Part shown: in pieces, positions 46,169 to 55,727 of the stretch
How the letters are laid out: each line of letters starts with the position of its first letter
Numbering within the stretch: position 1 is the stretch's first letter
Origin: Erythrobacter sp. YT30
GTDB taxonomy: Bacteria; Pseudomonadota; Alphaproteobacteria; Sphingomonadales; Sphingomonadaceae
Direction of reading: 5' to 3'
Assembly (NCBI RefSeq): GCF_001542875.1
Contig: NZ_LMAF01000002.1
Coordinates: 310,001-374,000, forward strand
DNA: 64,000 nt
Notes under the pieces: generated by a model
What the model saw: the letters and a program-made list of their open reading frames with translations, nothing else
Databases searched by the model: none
Told to the model about the DNA's origin: nothing
Translations under genes and position numbers: made by a program

Positions 46169-47376
46169 GCAAGCGGATCAGCTTTCTGATGCCGACCTAC
46201 AACCGCTCGGACTACATTTCCGAAGCGATTGGCTCGATCACAGGCCAGATGGGCGAAGATGACGAAATCATCGTTGTCGATGATGGCTCCAGCGATGCGA
46301 CGCCCGCCGTGCTGGCCGGATTTGGCGATACAATCACGCATTTGCGGCAGGAGAATGCGGGTAAATCGGTCGCGCTGAATGGCGCGATGGACCGGGCGAG
46401 CGGAGAATTCATCTGGATCTGCGATGATGATGATTTGTTGTGCCCCAATGCCGCAGCGACACTGCTCAATCTGATTGAGGCATCGGGCGCCGATTTCGTC
46501 TTTGGCCGCTATGCAAAGTTCACCCATCGAAAGGGTGCGCGCGTCGATCTGGGAATGGCGCATTGGCCCGAGCTCAGCGAAGGATCTGTGGCGCGCCATA
46601 TCCTCGAAGATGCCTTCGTGATGCACAACGCCACCCTCGCGCGGCGCAGCCTTTATGAGCGCGTCGGCCCATTCGATCCGGCGATGCTGCGCGCGCAGGA
46701 TTACGACATGTTCGTGCGGTGCGCAATGCGGGGCCGCGCGGCATTTACCGATGAACTGATCTTCTGGCAGCGCAAACACGAAGGTGCGCGTGGGCCGTCG
46801 GCAATGCTTCATGCGGCAGGTCAATCGAACACGGTCTGGCAGGACTACGATGCGCGCATTTTTGAGCGGGTTTATGCAAACGTGCCTCTGTCCTTTTTCG
46901 AAGGGATGTTTGCAGCCGAAGACAAAGCGCTGGTAAAGCGCGCTGGCCTGTTGCAACGCGCGACCGTGATGGCGCGGCACGATCTGTGGGAGCATGCTCT
47001 CACCGATTGGACCAACGCCTGCGAGGTTAGAGACGCTTCTCTCACCCCTGCTGAAACCGAGATTTGCCGCCGCGCAATGGCTGGTAAACATGGGTTTGCA
47101 GGAGCGCTCGAACCTGATGTGCTCACTGGCCTGCACGCGCTCAAAGCGAAGGGCGATCTGGGCGCTGCCATTGTTCGCGAGCTTGTCGAGGGATTGGTTT
47201 GGCGGATGCGCGATCCCGATGAAGCCAATCGCGCACTTGCCTGGAAATTGGCAGCGAACTTGGGAGCGCGGGTCACGCTTTTGCGCGGCATTATGAGCAG
47301 GCTGGTGCCCGGAGCACGCTCTTCCAGTTGCGATCAGGCTGTCACCGAGCTTTCCGAAATACCGCTGCTCGATTGA
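46165..47376 (+). CDS. Family 2 glycosyltransferase
   Basis: A 403-residue inverting glycosyltransferase. The GT2 domain fills residues 1-230, with ISFLMPTYNRSDYISEAIGS, EIIVVDDGSSDATPAVLAG, the nucleotide-binding ENAGKSVALNGAM and metal site WICDDDDLL, then MLRAQDYDMFVRC. About 170 residues without a recognised domain follow. Translation starts at GTG, inside the stop of the preceding gene. The 3' end overlaps the convergent GMC oxidoreductase by 43 bases. The sugar and acceptor are unknown. Confidence 0.9.
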   Translation: MSKRISFLMPTYNRSDYISEAIGSITGQMGEDDEIIVVDDGSSDATPAVLAGFGDTITHLRQENAGKSVALNGAMDRASGEFIWICDDDDLLCPNAAATLLNLIEASGADFVFGRYAKFTHRKGARVDLGMAHWPELSEGSVARHILEDAFVMHNATLARRSLYERVGPFDPAMLRAQDYDMFVRCAMRGRAAFTDELIFWQRKHEGARGPSAMLHAAGQSNTVWQDYDARIFERVYANVPLSFFEGMFAAEDKALVKRAGLLQRATVMARHDLWEHALTDWTNACEVRDASLTPAETEICRRAMAGKHGFAGALEPDVLTGLHALKAKGDLGAAIVRELVEGLVWRMRDPDEANRALAWKLAANLGARVTLLRGIMSRLVPGARSSSCDQAVTELSEIPLLD

Positions 47377-48851
47377 GCTTGCGCTCGCCTGGCAAGACCA
47401 TTCAAATGCTCAGCCAGCCGCATTGCCAGTGCGACAATCGTTTGCGTCGGATTGGCATGGCCGCCGGTTGAAAAGACCGAACCACCAACGACCGACAGGT
47501 TGGCCGTCCCATGTACGGTCAGATCAGCATCGACCACGCCAGTTTTTGCATCCTCGCTCATCCGGGTTCCGCCAAGCTGGTGCAGGCTATCGCGCCGACA
47601 GCTGAGATCGATGGTGTCTGGTGTGATGCCCTCCGCCTGGCGCATTTCTCCCAGACCGGCCTCGCTGATAAGGCTCGCAAATCCCGCCATTGCGGCGTGG
47701 GCAGTGCGGCGATCGACGGGGTTGATTTTCCAATGCACCTTGGCGCGCGGCTGCCCCAACGGATCAGCCTCATCGGCTAGCGTGATATAACTTTCGCGGT
47801 CCACCGCTTGCTCGGAATCGATCTCAACCAGAACGCGCGCCCTGCGATGCTGCACTGCTTCTCCTGTAAGACGCGATTTTGCAGATCCCAGCCAATCGAG
47901 CGGTGAAAGCCCGCGCTGGGGATCGTATCTGAGGACCAGCGAAGCATTGCCGAGCTCATTTGCGCGGGCGAATTCGGGGTTGAAGGAAAAGCCTGTCTCG
48001 CTCATCGAACATCCAGAGCGTCGATGGATATTAAAAGCGCTCTGCAATTCACCAAGCTGGCGGGTGTCCGCTTTGATTTCGCCTGCATCGAGCCGCAAGT
48101 GCTGCCCAAATCCGCGCCCAAGCCAAGGCGACACCTCTCCGAGCAATTCGGGATGGGAGCGCTGGGCTGACAGCAGCATCCGGCATGTTTCAACGCAGCC
48201 TGCGGCAATGACGAAGTGGTTGGCTTTGACAAGGAGCGAGCGGCCAGTGCGGTCCATCACCCTTACGGCCTTTACCGCCGCGCCATTGCTCATGATTTCA
48301 ACGCAGTGCGCCTCGTAAACGATGTTGCGCTTTTCACCTGCAAATGCGTCTTTCAGATGATTGCCAAAGCGCAAGATGCCGGTGCGCTTATCCTCGGCAA
48401 AGCGCCATATTGCAGGATCGAACCGATTGTCCTTTGCGGCGAGCTTAGAAGAGGCATCAGCGCTCTCCGGTTCTGGCAAGTGCATGAGCGATGCGGCCTT
48501 GTCAGACCACTTCAGCATCTCATCATAGGAAATCGGCCAGCCTGTCTCGCTGATCCATGGGCGATCCTCGAAATCATATGCGTCAAGCGGGATACACCGG
48601 CCAGTCCAGCGCAGGGTCGCCCCGCCCACGCCGCGCACGCGCACGGCGTCGATCTTGCTCGGTTCGCCTGCGTTGATCGAATGAAAGATGTGGTGCGTGC
48701 GGACATCGGTTGCCAAGCCGCCGCTTTCGATCACGAGGCAATCGCGGTCCAGTTGCGAGGCGAGGGTTAAGCCAGCCGGGCCAGCGCCGATGATCACCAC
48801 ATCGGTCGAAAGAACCGCCTCGCTGATTGCGCTTGCGGGGCGAATGGTCAT
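47334..48851 (-). CDS. GMC-family FAD-dependent oxidoreductase
   Basis: A 505-residue flavoenzyme. The FAD-binding Rossmann motif is VVIIGAGPAGLTLASQLD, followed by GVGGATLRWTGRCIP. The C-terminal GMC region reads LHQLGGTRMSEDAKTGVVD and VVGGSVFSTGGHANPTQTIV, with the catalytic-type His in GGHANPT. Members oxidise alcohols or sugars to aldehydes, ketones or lactones. Its start overlaps the stop of the upstream glycosyltransferase in an ATGA arrangement, so it belongs to the same operon and may oxidise a sugar of the polymer; this is inference. The 3' end overlaps the convergent gene at 46165. Confidence 0.88.
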   Translation of the reverse strand: MTIRPASAISEAVLSTDVVIIGAGPAGLTLASQLDRDCLVIESGGLATDVRTHHIFHSINAGEPSKIDAVRVRGVGGATLRWTGRCIPLDAYDFEDRPWISETGWPISYDEMLKWSDKAASLMHLPEPESADASSKLAAKDNRFDPAIWRFAEDKRTGILRFGNHLKDAFAGEKRNIVYEAHCVEIMSNGAAVKAVRVMDRTGRSLLVKANHFVIAAGCVETCRMLLSAQRSHPELLGEVSPWLGRGFGQHLRLDAGEIKADTRQLGELQSAFNIHRRSGCSMSETGFSFNPEFARANELGNASLVLRYDPQRGLSPLDWLGSAKSRLTGEAVQHRRARVLVEIDSEQAVDRESYITLADEADPLGQPRAKVHWKINPVDRRTAHAAMAGFASLISEAGLGEMRQAEGITPDTIDLSCRRDSLHQLGGTRMSEDAKTGVVDADLTVHGTANLSVVGGSVFSTGGHANPTQTIVALAMRLAEHLNGLARRAQAQSSSGISESSVTA

Positions 48852-49876
48852 CGCGCAAGCCTGTCGAAATCGTCGCTGGTAAGGAGCGCGCGGGCCGCCA
48901 TGACGGTTTCCTGCTGGCCCTTGTACCGATCAATCAGAATGTCGCGGATCGCGGTGGGTTGCCGCACCAAAAACCACAAAGTCGAAATCAGCCCCCGATA
49001 TTTGCGGTTCTCAAGCGCCTCGCGGTGGATCACTTTTTCCTCAAGATGGCGGATATGGCGCGCAATCGCTGCTTTTTCCCGCGATGAGAGCCGCGGATTG
49101 GCGCTGATCTCGCGCGAGGCATCGAGGAACGCTCGCAAATGCGAAATGGCATGATCTGCGCTTAAGGAATTGGCCCGCACCAACGCGTTGTATCCGCATT
49201 TCTCGACCAGCTTGAACCGCGCGCCCAATGCCAGCATTTGGGCATAGAGCACGAAATCCTCTCCCAGACGGCAGCGATCGTTGAAGGACAGGCCGTGCTC
49301 CTCAAGAAAAGCGCGCCTGATCACAGGCTTCAGAAAACCCAATTCGGTGCGGTTGTCGTTTCTCTTGCCGAGATTTCCGAGAACGAAGGTCTCAAAGTTG
49401 ATCGTGCACGCTCGCCCCGGCCCCTCACCCCATGGATCGGCGGGGGGAAGCGTGTGATGCGAATGCGTGAAATGAAGATTGTCCGCGCACAAATCCCAAT
49501 CTTCCTGCGCCATGATCGCAGCGAAACGGCCCGGCAGAAACGCATCATCGGAATCGAGCACTGCCACAAAGGGAGCCTCGGTGCGCTGCAACGCGACATT
49601 GCGCGCAGCCGAGGGCCCCTGATTGAAAGGCTGCTTGATCGTGATCAGCCGTTCATCGCCCTCACCAGCCGCCTTTGCCGCCTCAAGCGTTGCGTCCTTC
49701 GAGCAATCGTCAACGACGTACACTTCACAGGTTTCGGGCTGCATCAGCGCGCTTTTGACCGCAGTCGCAATCGTCGCCTCAGCATTATAGGCCGCTATGA
49801 TCACAGCGACGCAGGGCTCGTTTGTATCGATCTGTGACACGCAATAACTTCCCACGCCCGAAGGATATGCCCGCAT
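48848..49876 (-). CDS. Family 2 glycosyltransferase, ExoO/ExoU-like
   Basis: A GT2 enzyme of about 340 residues with VAVIIAAYNAEATIATAVKS, YVVDDCSKDATLEAA, PSAARNVALQRTEAPFVAVL and the metal site DSDDAFLPGRF. The segments LGFLKPVIRR and RLGEDFVLYAQM are typical of succinoglycan transferases ExoO and ExoU. The start is uncertain: ATG 49876 is used, but GTG 49840 with GGGAAG seven bases upstream is at least as good and removes a Cys/Gly-rich leader. The gene is translationally coupled to the GMC oxidoreductase. Confidence 0.88.
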   Translation of the reverse strand: MRAYPSGVGSYCVSQIDTNEPCVAVIIAAYNAEATIATAVKSALMQPETCEVYVVDDCSKDATLEAAKAAGEGDERLITIKQPFNQGPSAARNVALQRTEAPFVAVLDSDDAFLPGRFAAIMAQEDWDLCADNLHFTHSHHTLPPADPWGEGPGRACTINFETFVLGNLGKRNDNRTELGFLKPVIRRAFLEEHGLSFNDRCRLGEDFVLYAQMLALGARFKLVEKCGYNALVRANSLSADHAISHLRAFLDASREISANPRLSSREKAAIARHIRHLEEKVIHREALENRKYRGLISTLWFLVRQPTAIRDILIDRYKGQQETVMAARALLTSDDFDRLAR

Positions 49877-49967
49877 GAGCCGACCCGGTTGACATGCGCG
49901 TCTACACACACTTGTTGCAGCGCACAAACACTGCCATCAACGAGCTCCGCCCGAATGGAGGCTTTTC

Positions 49968-51080
49968 TTGCGGCTAGGCTATCTCGTGCACAATCTGAAC
50001 GATGCTGCGGTGGAGCGACGCTGCCGTATGCTGAGTGCAGGCGGCGCGGATGTGGCGCTGGCAGGGTTTTGCCGCGATGCTGAAATGGGCGTGGCGGCGC
50101 GCGGACGAGGAGCGCTTATGCTCGGCCAGTCGCACGATGCCGCCCTCGCCGCCCGAGCAGCGATGACGTTGAAGAATGCGGTCAGCAATTCGGCCCTGCG
50201 CGATCATTTTGCCGCGTGCGATGCGATCATGGCGCGCAATCTGGAGCAGTTGGCCATTGCCGCGCGCATCGCCGATGGTCGCCCGCTCATCTACGAATGC
50301 CTCGACATACACCGCGCTCTGTTGGGTGACAGCCTGCCAGCGCGCATCATCCAATGGATTGAGCAGAAGCTGTTGCAACGCTCAGATCTGCTCATCACTT
50401 CCTCGCCTGCATTCATTCGCAACCACTTTGCGAGCCGCGAGATCGGCGGTGAGATCGTACTGGTAGAAAACAAGCTGCTGCTTGATCCGATTGGCTCGGC
50501 GGTAGAGAGCGTAGAGCCCGCCGATACGGATCGCCCTATCACGATAGGCTGGTTCGGGATGCTTCGATGCAAGCGCACACTGGAATTTCTAACGCAACTG
50601 ATCACGCGATCTGAAGGCCGGGTTAAGGTCCTGATCGCGGGCAAACCCTCGCCAGCCGAATTGCCGAACCTCGAAGCCGAGGCGGCTCGCTGCGAAGGCA
50701 TCACCTTCACCGGACCCTACACCTACGATGATCTGCCGCAGCTTTATGGCCAGTGCGATTTTGCTTGGAGCATTGACTGGTTCGAGGAAGGCCTCAACAG
50801 CAAATGGCTTCTCCCCAATCGTATCTACGAAGCGATTGCACATGGCGCGATCCCGATTGCCTTGGCCGATGTCGAAGTCGGCCACTGGCTGAAACGGCAC
50901 GATGCCGGATTGGTCGTGCGTGATGCAGAAGAGGCGGCAGAGCGGATCTTGAGCGTTGCTCCAAGCGAACTTGCGCAAATGCGCCAAGCAATCGACAAAA
51001 TCGAGCGCGATACTGTCATCTGCTCGCTTGAGGAATGCCGCGATCTGGTGCGCACAATCGAGGGCTTGAGCGTGCGATGA
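49968..51080 (+). CDS. GT4-type (GT-B fold) glycosyltransferase
   Basis: A 370-residue GT-B enzyme. The N-terminal half starts LGYLVHNLNDAAVERRCRML and includes LIYECLDIHRALLG. The donor half has ITIGWFGMLRCKRTLEFL, VKVLIAGKPSP, FTGPYTYDDLPQLYGQCDFA and the nucleotide-binding NRIYEAIAHGAIPIA with its conserved Glu. Translation most likely begins at TTG 49968, six bases after GGAGG. Its stop overlaps the start of the next gene (ATGA). It opens a plus-strand operon running to 57499. Confidence 0.88.
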   Translation: MRLGYLVHNLNDAAVERRCRMLSAGGADVALAGFCRDAEMGVAARGRGALMLGQSHDAALAARAAMTLKNAVSNSALRDHFAACDAIMARNLEQLAIAARIADGRPLIYECLDIHRALLGDSLPARIIQWIEQKLLQRSDLLITSSPAFIRNHFASREIGGEIVLVENKLLLDPIGSAVESVEPADTDRPITIGWFGMLRCKRTLEFLTQLITRSEGRVKVLIAGKPSPAELPNLEAEAARCEGITFTGPYTYDDLPQLYGQCDFAWSIDWFEEGLNSKWLLPNRIYEAIAHGAIPIALADVEVGHWLKRHDAGLVVRDAEEAAERILSVAPSELAQMRQAIDKIERDTVICSLEECRDLVRTIEGLSVR

Positions 51081-52084
51081 GTGTGCTTGCCGTCATTCCC
51101 TGCCTTAATGAGGCCGAGCATCTCGACGGGCTGCTCACGCAGATGCTGGGCGACCAGACTTACACCAAACTCGTTGTCGCCGATGGGGGCAGCGATGATG
51201 GAAGCCTTGCCATCATCGCCCAGCATCAGGCCCGCGATCCGCGCCTTAAATTGCTCGACAATCCCGACCGCATCCAATCAGCCGGGATCAATCGCGCGGT
51301 CGCGCAATATGGTGATGGGATGGATTGGCTGGTGCGGATTGATGCGCATTGCCTTTATCCCGACAATTACGGCGCGCAGCTGATCGCAATTGCCGAGCGG
51401 GAAAACGCCGATGCGGTGGTCGTACCCATGGTCACCCGGGGCAATGAAGGGTGGCAGAAAGCTACCGCGATTGCGCAAAACAGCGCGCTTGGCACGGGAG
51501 GCTCTGCACATCGACATTTGTCGAAAGGCCAATGGGTCGATCATGGTCATCACGCGCTGATGCGGGTGGAGGCATTCAAACAGCTGGGCGGTTATTGCGA
51601 ACAAATGCCATGCAATGAGGATGCCGAATTCGATGTGCGCCAGACCAAAGAGGGCCTTCGCATCTGGCTCGATCCTGCACCTGCCATCACGTATTTTCCG
51701 CGCAAATCGCTTGGCGCGCTAGCCCGGCAATATTTCCGCTATGGCACGGGCCGCGCGCGCACGGTGCGCAGACATAAGGTGCGCATGAAATTGCGCCAGC
51801 TAATCCCTGTCGGCATTTTCTGTGCGCTTTGCGCAGTGCCGCTGGCCTTTCTTCACCCCATTTTTGCAGCTCCCGCCGCGCTGTGGGCGCTGGCTTGCCT
51901 TGCCTACGGCGTATGGGCGGGCATCAAAGCAGGCGGCGGGGGCATGGCAATGCTCTCGGGAATCCCGGCGATGATCATGCATGCAAGCTGGGGGGCGGGC
52001 TTCACGGCAGAGTGGCTGGGAAATCGGGCCGGTGATCGTCCCAAATATGGACTGCAAGACGAACCGGGCGACACGCGCGTTTAG
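51077..52084 (+). CDS. Family 2 glycosyltransferase, ExoA-like
   Basis: A 335-residue membrane-associated GT2 enzyme resembling succinoglycan ExoA. The catalytic domain reads VLAVIPCLNEAEHLDGLLTQ, VVADGGSDDGSLAII, IQSAGINRAV and the metal site RIDAHCLYP, then CNEDAEFDVRQTKEGLRIWL. Two to three hydrophobic segments near the C-terminus (IPVGIFCALCAVPLAFLHPI) would anchor it in the inner membrane. Start ATG 51077 overlaps the upstream stop. The GGYCEQMPCNEDAEF region is characteristic of this group. Confidence 0.9.
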   Translation: MSVLAVIPCLNEAEHLDGLLTQMLGDQTYTKLVVADGGSDDGSLAIIAQHQARDPRLKLLDNPDRIQSAGINRAVAQYGDGMDWLVRIDAHCLYPDNYGAQLIAIAERENADAVVVPMVTRGNEGWQKATAIAQNSALGTGGSAHRHLSKGQWVDHGHHALMRVEAFKQLGGYCEQMPCNEDAEFDVRQTKEGLRIWLDPAPAITYFPRKSLGALARQYFRYGTGRARTVRRHKVRMKLRQLIPVGIFCALCAVPLAFLHPIFAAPAALWALACLAYGVWAGIKAGGGGMAMLSGIPAMIMHASWGAGFTAEWLGNRAGDRPKYGLQDEPGDTRV

Positions 52085-52221
52085 CCTCGCCCACTTTGGC
52101 TGACATTGCCCGCTGCCCGTCCTACACCCGTGCAACAGGAAACGGTGTTGCAGCGCACAAATACGGCGGCAAGTGTCGCGATTGCGCCAGCAAAACGAGG
52201 CAAGGGGAACCCGGAGAAGTG

Positions 52222-53124
52222 GTGGCACCCGTGGTCAGATTGCATGTCGGCGCGCACAAGACCGCATCGACATACATTCAGGAAACTCTGCTGCTTAACC
52301 GTGCAGAAAGCGCCGCTGCAGGCGTTGCCTATTGGCCATTGCATGCCGTGCGGCGATCCCTACGGGCGGCAAGACGCGAGATCGCGAATGGGGAGGATTC
52401 CGGATGGAAAGCGCCCTGGAACAAATCGCCCGACGCCCTGCATAAAGCGGCAGAGCGGTTAAACGAATTGCTGCTCGATAATTACGAAGTCACGATCTCT
52501 GAGGAAAACATCCTCGGCAATCCCGATGATTGTTATCGCAGTCCCTTTTATCGCAGAGCGTCACAAACGCTTGAATTGTTGAAGGAACCGCTGAAGGATC
52601 GCCCTGTCGAAGTGTTGCTGGCAGTCCGATCCTATCCTGCCTTTCTCGCTTCGCTTTATGCAGAGGCCCTGCGCCATGGCATGTTCACCACGCCTGAAAA
52701 GATGATGGAGGCCAATCAAACCTGCGAAGGGCAATGGCTCCACGTGATCGACACGATCCGCAGCGCCCTTCCCCATGCGAAAATCATTGTTTGGCGGTAT
52801 GAGGACTTTGCAAAAGTAGAAAATGATGTGCTTTCGCGGCTAAGCGGTCTACCGGCGCGCGATATGAAAAAGCCTTCGCAATCAGATATCTTGCCCAGCG
52901 CATCGCCAGAGGCAATCGAGCAGATGATCCAGATGGCAAGATCGCTCACTCCGCCTCAGCGCGTTTTCAAGATGCTCGCTTTGAAAGCACAACATCCGCG
53001 CGAACGTTCGAAGGGCGGTCGGTTTATGCCGTTTTCCGACGATGCGAGAGCAGGGCTGCGGACCGAATACGAAGCTGATCTCAAAATCATCGAAGCGCGC
53101 GATGATGTCACTTTGCTTTCCTGA
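52222..53124 (+). CDS. Sulfotransferase-like protein
   Basis: A protein of about 300 residues with a P-loop-like N-terminus, LHVGAHKTASTYIQETLLLN, resembling the 5'-phosphosulfate loop of sulfotransferase-like proteins, and a later VEVLLAVRSYPAFLASLYAE that fits the 3'-phosphate site. Sulfotransfer is probable but less certain than for the other two. I choose GTG 52222, five bases after GGAG; starting at ATG 52096 would add a low-complexity leader that does not look like protein. It lies in the plus-strand operon, before the flippase. Confidence 0.72.
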   Translation: MAPVVRLHVGAHKTASTYIQETLLLNRAESAAAGVAYWPLHAVRRSLRAARREIANGEDSGWKAPWNKSPDALHKAAERLNELLLDNYEVTISEENILGNPDDCYRSPFYRRASQTLELLKEPLKDRPVEVLLAVRSYPAFLASLYAEALRHGMFTTPEKMMEANQTCEGQWLHVIDTIRSALPHAKIIVWRYEDFAKVENDVLSRLSGLPARDMKKPSQSDILPSASPEAIEQMIQMARSLTPPQRVFKMLALKAQHPRERSKGGRFMPFSDDARAGLRTEYEADLKIIEARDDVTLLS

Positions 53125-53155
53125 AACCGATGCGGATGAGTATAGCTAGTCACGC

Positions 53156-54688
53156 ATGATGGAAGTGTCCCGATCCAAACTGCTGAAAGGCGCCGGCTGG
53201 GTGTCTGCGGCGAGCGTGGCTGTCAATTCGCTCGGAATTGTCAGCACGATCATTCTTGCGCGCCTGCTAATGCCGTCGGATTTCGGTCTGGTGGCGATTG
53301 CGACCGCGCTGGTGAGCATTATCGGGGTGATTTCGGAATTCTCGCTTTCCAAGGCGCTGATCCAACACCGCGATCCGAGCGAGGATCACTATCACACAGC
53401 CTGGACGATGAATGTGATCCGCGGGCTTATCGTCGGGGGCGTGATTGCAGCGCTCGGCCACCCGCTGAGCGCATTCTACGATGAGCCTCGCCTCACTGAA
53501 ATCCTTTGGGTGTTGGGTTTCATCACTTTCGTTGGCGCCTTCGTTAACCCCAAACTCGTTGTTTTTGAACGAGAATTAAGCTTCAGCCAGTCCTTCACCA
53601 TCCGCCTTGCAAGCAAGGTCGCAGGCTTCTGCACCACCGTCTCGATAGCTTGGATTTACCAAAGCTATTGGGCACTGGTGTTCGGAGTGTTAGCGACAGA
53701 GACAGCAATCGTCGCGGTGTCGTATCTGCTCATACCGTTCCGGCCGAAACCCATGCTGCGCGAATATCGCGAACTGCTGTCCTTCTCGATCTGGCTCACA
53801 TTTGGCCGCTGGGTACAAGCGCTGAACTGGCGCGCGACGCCGCTGCTGTTCGGGTATCTGCTCCCGCCGAGCATTCTTGGTCAGTACAGCCTTAGCAGCA
53901 GGCTGGTGAGCAAGACGCTGGAACAAGCGACCTCACCAATCAAGGCGCTCCTCTTTCCCGCTTTTTCCAGGCTTCAGGATGACAAAACGAGGCTGCGCCT
54001 CGGTTATATGCGTTCGCAAGGGGCGCTTTGCCTGATCGTCTTTCCAATCGCGGCAGGCTTTGCCGTTCTGGCAGAAGACATCGTCCGACTGGCAATCGGG
54101 ACAAAATGGCTGCCCGCCGTTCCCTTAATGCAGATTGTCGCCGCAACCCGGATCATCCAGACGTTCCAAAATATAGATGCAATCGCGATGGCAACTGCCA
54201 ACACCAAGAGATTGTTCCACCGCGATCTGCGCGCATTCTTCATCCGTTGGCCGCTTGTGATAGCCGGTCTTTATGCCGGGTATGTGCAAGGCGATGCAGA
54301 TGCGTATGCCGTGCTGATTGGCGGGATGATCGGCCAGATCGGCGCAGTTTCAGTGAACTGCGTGCTCAATGCCCGGCTCGTGTCACAGATCAGCCCTGTC
54401 TCTATGATCGATCATGGGTCATTCATCTGGCGACCGCTTTGCGCGATCCTCGTAATGATCGCCATCGTCTACGGAGCCAATAATGCGATCCCTAATGTCG
54501 ATGGCCCGATTGCCGAGATTTCGAGGATGATGGCCCTCGTTGCGCTAGGAGCGATCACCTATCCTCTGATCCTCTATGCACTTTGGGTCATCGGCGGGAA
54601 AGGCAACACCGTCGAGCATGAGTGTGCAGGGATTGTGTGGGATTTAATCGCCAAAGCCCGCGTCAAACTGATGCCGAAGGAGGGTTAG
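53156..54688 (+). CDS. Wzx-like polysaccharide flippase
   Basis: A 510-residue protein with about twelve to fourteen hydrophobic segments, of the polysaccharide exporter (MOP/RfbX) type. It would move the lipid-linked repeat unit across the inner membrane. Typical features are the N-terminal LLKGAGWVSAASVAVNSLGI, ILARLLMPSDFGLVAIATAL, and ISEFSLSKALIQH with the pattern seen in this family. The stop is followed three bases later by the next glycosyltransferase start, whose AGGAGG lies at the end of this gene. Confidence 0.9.
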   Translation: MMEVSRSKLLKGAGWVSAASVAVNSLGIVSTIILARLLMPSDFGLVAIATALVSIIGVISEFSLSKALIQHRDPSEDHYHTAWTMNVIRGLIVGGVIAALGHPLSAFYDEPRLTEILWVLGFITFVGAFVNPKLVVFERELSFSQSFTIRLASKVAGFCTTVSIAWIYQSYWALVFGVLATETAIVAVSYLLIPFRPKPMLREYRELLSFSIWLTFGRWVQALNWRATPLLFGYLLPPSILGQYSLSSRLVSKTLEQATSPIKALLFPAFSRLQDDKTRLRLGYMRSQGALCLIVFPIAAGFAVLAEDIVRLAIGTKWLPAVPLMQIVAATRIIQTFQNIDAIAMATANTKRLFHRDLRAFFIRWPLVIAGLYAGYVQGDADAYAVLIGGMIGQIGAVSVNCVLNARLVSQISPVSMIDHGSFIWRPLCAILVMIAIVYGANNAIPNVDGPIAEISRMMALVALGAITYPLILYALWVIGGKGNTVEHECAGIVWDLIAKARVKLMPKEG

Positions 54689-54691
54689 GCG

Positions 54692-55726
54692 ATGACCCAA
54701 CCGAATGCGGCAAACCCACCGACCATATCCGTTGTAATGTCCGTCTTTAATGGCGAGGCCTATCTGGCGGACGCAATCCAAAGCGTGCTCGACCAGACTT
54801 ATACAAATTTCGAGTTCATCCTTATCAATGACGGTTCATCGGATGGATCGCTTGCCATCATCGAGGATTTCGCCGGCCGTGATCCACGTATCCGAGTGAT
54901 CGATCAGGCCAATACCGGGCTCACCGTAGCCTTGCGCACCGGATGCGAGGCGGCCCGTGGGAAATACATTGCCCGTATGGACGCTGATGATTTTTCAATG
55001 CCAGAGCGCCTCGAGAAACAGGTGTATCTGCTTGAGAGCGATCCAGATCTCGTCGCTGCAACCGGCGATGTTGAACACTTCTTTGATGACGGGACAATCA
55101 GCCATGTGTCCCGATTGAGGCTCAATCCCAAGCTCCTGCGGCTCTATATCTGCTTCGGAAATCGCATTGGCGGGCATGGACAGGTGATGTTTCGCCGCGA
55201 TGCTTACGAGAAAGCTGGCGGGTACGATACCACGTTTCGCATGGCGCAGGATTATGACCTTTGGGCCCGGCTGCTGAGGCTCGGAGACTTTGGTATCGTG
55301 CGTGAGATCATCTACCGCTTTCGAACAGGGCATGACAGCATCTCAAAACGCAGCAAGTCCGAACAGGCTTCCCATTCCTTGCGAACATGCAGGCGCGAAT
55401 ATGCAAGGGTGACGGGCCAGCAGATCACGGAGGAAATCGCCTTGGGATTGCGCTATTTCTGGTGGAACATGCCCGGCACGGCCACCAATCAGCGCGACAC
55501 CAGCGCTGTGTCGAAAACGATGGATCGAGCCGTTACAGCGTTCTTTCAGCAGAACCCTCAGCTCGCTCACGAAGAATACGAAGTGCGCCGCAACATCGCC
55601 GCGCGATGGTGGTGGCGGGCCAAGGGCGTTCCGCCCTCTCATCTTGATTATCACGCGATTTTCGCTGCGAACATCGCCAAATGGGGAACGTCTGCCCTGA
55701 TCGCAAAAGCAACGGCGCGCGGATAA
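54692..55726 (+). CDS. Family 2 glycosyltransferase, paralogue A
   Basis: A 344-residue GT2 enzyme: SVVMSVFNGEAYLADAIQSV, FILINDGSSDGSLAIIEDF, NTGLTVALRTGCE and RMDADDFSMPERLEKQ with the metal-binding DADD. GNRIGGHGQVMFRRDAYEKA and AQDYDLWARLLRLGDFG complete the domain. It shares the whole architecture, including the C-terminal NIAARWWWR, with the genes at 57496 and, more distantly, 55728. The three come from local duplication. AGGAGG precedes it. Confidence 0.9.
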   Translation: MTQPNAANPPTISVVMSVFNGEAYLADAIQSVLDQTYTNFEFILINDGSSDGSLAIIEDFAGRDPRIRVIDQANTGLTVALRTGCEAARGKYIARMDADDFSMPERLEKQVYLLESDPDLVAATGDVEHFFDDGTISHVSRLRLNPKLLRLYICFGNRIGGHGQVMFRRDAYEKAGGYDTTFRMAQDYDLWARLLRLGDFGIVREIIYRFRTGHDSISKRSKSEQASHSLRTCRREYARVTGQQITEEIALGLRYFWWNMPGTATNQRDTSAVSKTMDRAVTAFFQQNPQLAHEEYEVRRNIAARWWWRAKGVPPSHLDYHAIFAANIAKWGTSALIAKATARG

Positions 55727-55727
55727 C

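Noticed and set aside
52096..52221. Upstream extension of the sulfotransferase-like gene at 52222
   Set aside because: The added 42 residues look like translated spacer, and GGAG stands before GTG 52222, not before ATG 52096.
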